Shown here in pieces: positions 60,774 through 64,000 of a stretch of 64,000 nucleotides of DNA; the first letter of the stretch is position 1; the number at the start of each line of letters is the position of its first letter. A program made the translations under genes and the position numbers. Below the pieces are notes generated by a model that was not told the origin of the DNA, ran no database searches, and was given only the letters and a program-made list of their open reading frames with translations. The DNA is from Euwallacea fornicatus (lineage: Eukaryota > Arthropoda > Insecta > Coleoptera > Curculionidae). The DNA lies in the NCBI RefSeq assembly GCF_040115645.1, contig NC_089570.1, positions 2,666,001 to 2,730,000 on the forward strand. Reading direction: 5' to 3'.

Positions 60774-60866
60774 CTAATCAAATGGGCCGGTATAAGAGTA
60801 CGCTAATTTTCCCACCGAATTGAATATAGCCATTGGACGATTTTCCGACAGACCTGTCACCGCCAC
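60774..60866 (-). CDS. Possible last coding exon of an unrecognised minus-strand gene
   Basis: Behind an acceptor ATTTTAG the minus strand has an open 31-codon stretch that begins VAVTGLSENRPMAIFNSVGK and runs through LAYSYTGPFD to a TAG (60774-60776). Its composition is protein-like and clearly less AT-rich than the surroundings, so it may be a terminal exon, with other exons beyond 61 kb. I do not recognise the family, the pyrimidine tract is weak, and I found no matching upstream exon. It could also be chance or a non-coding conserved element. Confidence 0.3.
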   Translation of the reverse strand: MAVTGLSENRPMAIFNSVGKLAYSYTGPFD

Positions 60867-61299
60867 CTAAAATCCTTTGCTTACCTGTTATGTTTCAGCA
60901 ATGATCAGCCACGGTAACTGATGAGCAGAGACCTGCGCTTTTCATATTTCTCATACGAACACCGAATATCCCAAACCGAATAGTTCTGATGGTTGATCTG
61001 CTATTCAATCACGCGATTTGCTGATAGTTTTATAACTATCAAATCATTTTAGGGAATGCTGGTAAACTAGAATTTCGGGACATGCAACTTAAATATTTTT
61101 ATAGCGATACATATACGACGGGTTTTGCAACGGATTACAATTTCATCGGTTTACGTTATAGTTCACGCATGCGTTTTGTAAAAAGTTTGGCACGAATCTT
61201 CAAACTATCACGGACTGATCATGGATTGCTTGACGAAACAAACCTATTAAACATCGGTGCTCTTTGCTCTTTTATGCAAAACAATTGAAAAGTAGATCA

Positions 61300-61629
61300 A
61301 TTTGTGATTTTTGTCGGTGTAACCGCGGTTTTTTCGGTGTTTTGTGCAAAATTGCGACGTCTTTGGGGCCCGCAATATTGAAAAATTGCCAAACGAAGGA
61401 ACGAAAAGTGAGAATCATCCTTATTTGGGTGATTTGTTGACCAACAAACAATTAATTCGTTCATAAAAAATAATCGGCAACTGGCAATCAGTCGCCATCT
61501 TTTTCTCGCGAGTTTTTTCTTTGATTGTAGAGTTCAATTTTCCAAAAAATTTGTTGTATTGATTGGTCAGTTTCTAGTGCAAAGCTCTAGGAATTTTGGT
61601 GCAAAAATCCTCAGCTGGCAGAATACTAG
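61300..61629 (+). other. Possible non-coding first exon of a plus-strand gene
   Basis: A less AT-rich stretch with GGGGCCCGCAATATTG near 61365 ends in a perfect donor AG-GTAAGT at 61630. No long open frame runs through it. This is what a 5' untranslated first exon would look like, with the coding exons beyond the window. The start coordinate is arbitrary. Evidence is weak. Confidence 0.25.
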
Positions 61630-62454
61630 GTAAGTCATTTATTTGTTCATCAAAAACGTCTTCAAATACAGCCTCATAACGTTAGTTCAGAGTTAAAGGC
61701 CTCTTGTTGAAGTGCATGTTATAGGCAGACCTTTTTCAGGGGAATTTGAAGAAAATTTACTTTTTTTTATTACTATTACATCCATGATTGTAATTCTATC
61801 AAAGAGCATACTTGATACTTAAATTATTCTTAAAAAATTATTTAGCAGAACTAGAACCTCTAAGTTTTGAGAAAATTTGACGTGGTACAACTGGTGAAAC
61901 CCTGATACTTGAAACATCCCATGAGAATAATATTGCTGTCACCGAGGCTGTCATCAAGTCTCACAAATGAAATAGATTTGCCAGCAATGCTATTCTTATA
62001 AGATGGTTGAAGTTCCAGTTTAGCTGAACAACTTTTCTATATGTGGTCCTTTAAAAAGTTGAAAGATGAATTCACAAAATGCAAGATAGTTGCAATATAA
62101 AATGTAAATTTTTGTAATGTAACATTTAGTATATTTATCCTGAATTTTCTCTTAAAAAGTATAAGAGTTTTGTAGTATTATATTTAATCATTTTCACTGA
62201 AACCAATTATATACCCTTACATAAAGACCCAATGACTTTATTTTTTGAACTTTCTAACATTTGAACTTGAAATTTGATATAGGTTAACTATTTCAATTTA
62301 AATTTGTTGTCATCAACATCAAAGTTAAAAAATTATAAATGACAGCTGGATGCTAACTTGAAAAAGATTTTTCATTGGAACACATATACATAATTTTATT
62401 AATATTTATATTGAAAAATTAATAAATCTGGGTAATAATGAATGTATTTTTCCA
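61630..62454. other. AT-rich non-coding stretch
   Basis: No gene, RNA or repeat can be supported here. Confidence 0.35.
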
Positions 62455-62990
62455 GATGCTCTTAAAAAGGCTATAGTGGTACCCATTTTTAATCATTTTA
62501 AAAATAGAAGATAAAACCAATGTTACAAATCATACACCAATTTTTCTTTTACCAGTCCTTTTAAACATTTTTCTAACATGCATACCCTCTCAACTGTCAT
62601 CATCATAATTTATGTTCAATTTTCTTTCTGAGGGTCAGTTTGGTTTTAGAAGGGGGAGGGGTACTGTCCTGGGCGTACTGGACTTGGTATCTATTGTAAT
62701 GGACCCATACAAGGACAGAGAATATGGTATATCTTAGTTCTACAACCTGAGTAAGGCTTTCGACTGCATGTCTCATTGTCCCTTGATGTTTAACTTAAAG
62801 TAACATATGATATAGTGTGTTTAGATTGCAGAGAAGGGCTATTCAGGTTATATTTGTATTGAAGGGTGTATTGCATGTAAGATAAATAACAAATAATGCA
62901 CCTAGACATTCTGTTTTCGACAATTATCCAACAAGGGTTAGGGATGACTGCCAAAACCACAAGCAAGACTTAAATTCTTCTTCTAATTAA
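62455..62990 (+). mobile_element. Decayed non-LTR retrotransposon, reverse transcriptase fragment
   Basis: Across shifting frames on the plus strand the DNA spells pieces of a LINE reverse transcriptase. KKAIVVPIF appears near 62465, a QFGFR-like block at 62637, GTVLGVLDLV near 62660, and LSKAFDCMSH at about 62750. A C-terminal LQRRAIQVIF-like block follows near 62828, and the text after it matches the end region of the same type. The type is jockey/CR1-like. Stops and deletions are frequent, including loss of most of the palm domain with the catalytic Asp pair, so it is inactive. Sequence to 64 kb shows nothing else I can name. Confidence 0.7.
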
Positions 62991-64000
62991 ATTAATAAAA
63001 TTCTGTTAGATACCAGATCACTGGTCTATTTTAGTATGCATATTTGTGCAATTTCAGAGGTATATAGTTGAAAGTATTTTCAAAGTATCCCAAATATTAT
63101 AAAATTAGGTATCTATATCTATCTAGTTATGATGCCTATATTTAACTTTTTTGTTACTACAAATAGGAAAAAAACAAAGTTTGGAGAGTTCAAGTTTCAT
63201 ATTCAGTGTCATATTATTTTATTTTCTGGGTCAACCATTATTTAGTCCTTTCTGATTTGGCACCAATGACTAAGCACAAAGTAACTTTTTTCCTAACTTA
63301 TTTTTGACTTTTAATCAACCTTCTGACAGTAATAGATTTTTTTATTTTTTTTAATTTCAAGTTGTGCCTAAAATATTTCTTCTTATGAACACGGTGTGAA
63401 CACTAAAATAACTCTTATCAATATATAGATGGAAATCAGGGTTAGTGATGTTATATTTTCTTGATCAGAGTACTTCAATAACATAAAGGGAAAATGTTGT
63501 GTCAATAATAAATAATGATCTAGATCCGATTCAAGAGGTAATTTTAGTTTCCAGAATCCAATTTAATCAGATATTCGATATGGCGGAATTGAGATTTTGG
63601 TTAAATTAGTTATATCAGTTAAATTGGATTTGGAGGAAGTGTGGAAACTACAATTGTCTCTAGTCCTATAATACTACTTGCTACTTATTATTGAGTCAAA
63701 ATACCCTATTATTCAGACAACATGTAACAAAAATATCCATTTTGTTACTTTTTAAAATCCTTTATGACTGAATTTTTTCTTTCTCTACAAGTATAAATAT
63801 CTTTTGAAGTATCTTCCTTTTGTGCAGGGCGTCTTAAATTCAACTTTGAACCTGCGGATCTTCATAACCATAACAGATAGAGCTTTGGTTAAATCAAGAT
63901 AGTTACATTTTTCAGTTGTGATTAAAAGCCAGTTTTAACATTTTACAAGTTTCAATCACTTTAAAACTCTAATATGAATAAAAAATTTCAATTTCTATGT
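62991..64000. other. AT-rich end of the window
   Basis: No exon, RNA gene or clear repeat can be supported. Confidence 0.35.

Noticed and set aside
1..64000. CRISPR array, operons, ribosome binding sites, phage or plasmid features
   Set aside because: The DNA is from an intron-bearing animal genome; no spaced direct repeats or prokaryotic gene organisation is present.

Overview
The window is nuclear DNA from an animal, almost certainly an insect. The genes are split by short GT-AG (and some GC-AG) introns, intergenic DNA is AT-rich and full of Tc1/mariner-type remnants, and every recognisable protein is a conserved eukaryotic one. The protein flavour and the many TA-flanked long-terminal-repeat elements would suit a beetle, but the sequence alone does not prove the order. 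There is no bacterial, plasmid, phage or CRISPR content.

Layout. 1-3.06 kb (+): the last two coding exons of a serine/proline-rich protein I do not recognise. 3.06-9.7 kb: non-coding, with one decayed DNA transposon. 9.7-27.7 kb (+): TBC1D30, a Rab GTPase-activating protein, with two alternative 5' ends. Its large introns hold a tRNA-Gly(GCC) gene, two mariner remnants, one Tc1 remnant and a foldback element. 28.06-28.84 kb: another transposon remnant. 29.7-34.5 kb (-): mitochondrial glycine decarboxylase (GLDC). 35.6-37.8 kb (-): Sec61 alpha. 38.6-41.9 kb (+): TMEM65. 42.9-44.3 kb (-): COP9 signalosome subunit 5. 45.8-46.7 kb (+): a SWEET sugar transporter. 47.2-47.9 kb (-): an intronless gene for an unrecognised secreted protein. 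49.35-50.06 kb: a transposon remnant. 51.0-53.4 kb (+): GPR143. 56.2-59.7 kb (-): AVL9. 60-64 kb: two weak exon candidates and a decayed LINE.

The genes are housekeeping or cell-biology genes, not a pathway cluster. TBC1D30 and AVL9 act in membrane traffic, Sec61 alpha in ER translocation, GLDC and TMEM65 in mitochondria, CSN5 in deneddylation, SWEET in sugar movement, and GPR143 is an organelle-type receptor. Sec61 alpha/TMEM65 and CSN5/SWEET are divergent pairs that could share promoter regions. TMEM65/CSN5 and GPR143/AVL9 converge.

The most interesting observations are: (1) three GC-AG introns, one each in GLDC, GPR143 and AVL9, each forced by reading frame, out of about 42 introns I could place; the GLDC one looks like a frameshift until spliced; (2) two alternative first exons of TBC1D30 that join the same acceptor in the same phase; (3) a motif repeated three times in the TBC1D30 tail; (4) at least five TA-flanked elements with terminal inverted repeats of about 100 bp or more. 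I found no convincing new multi-gene system.
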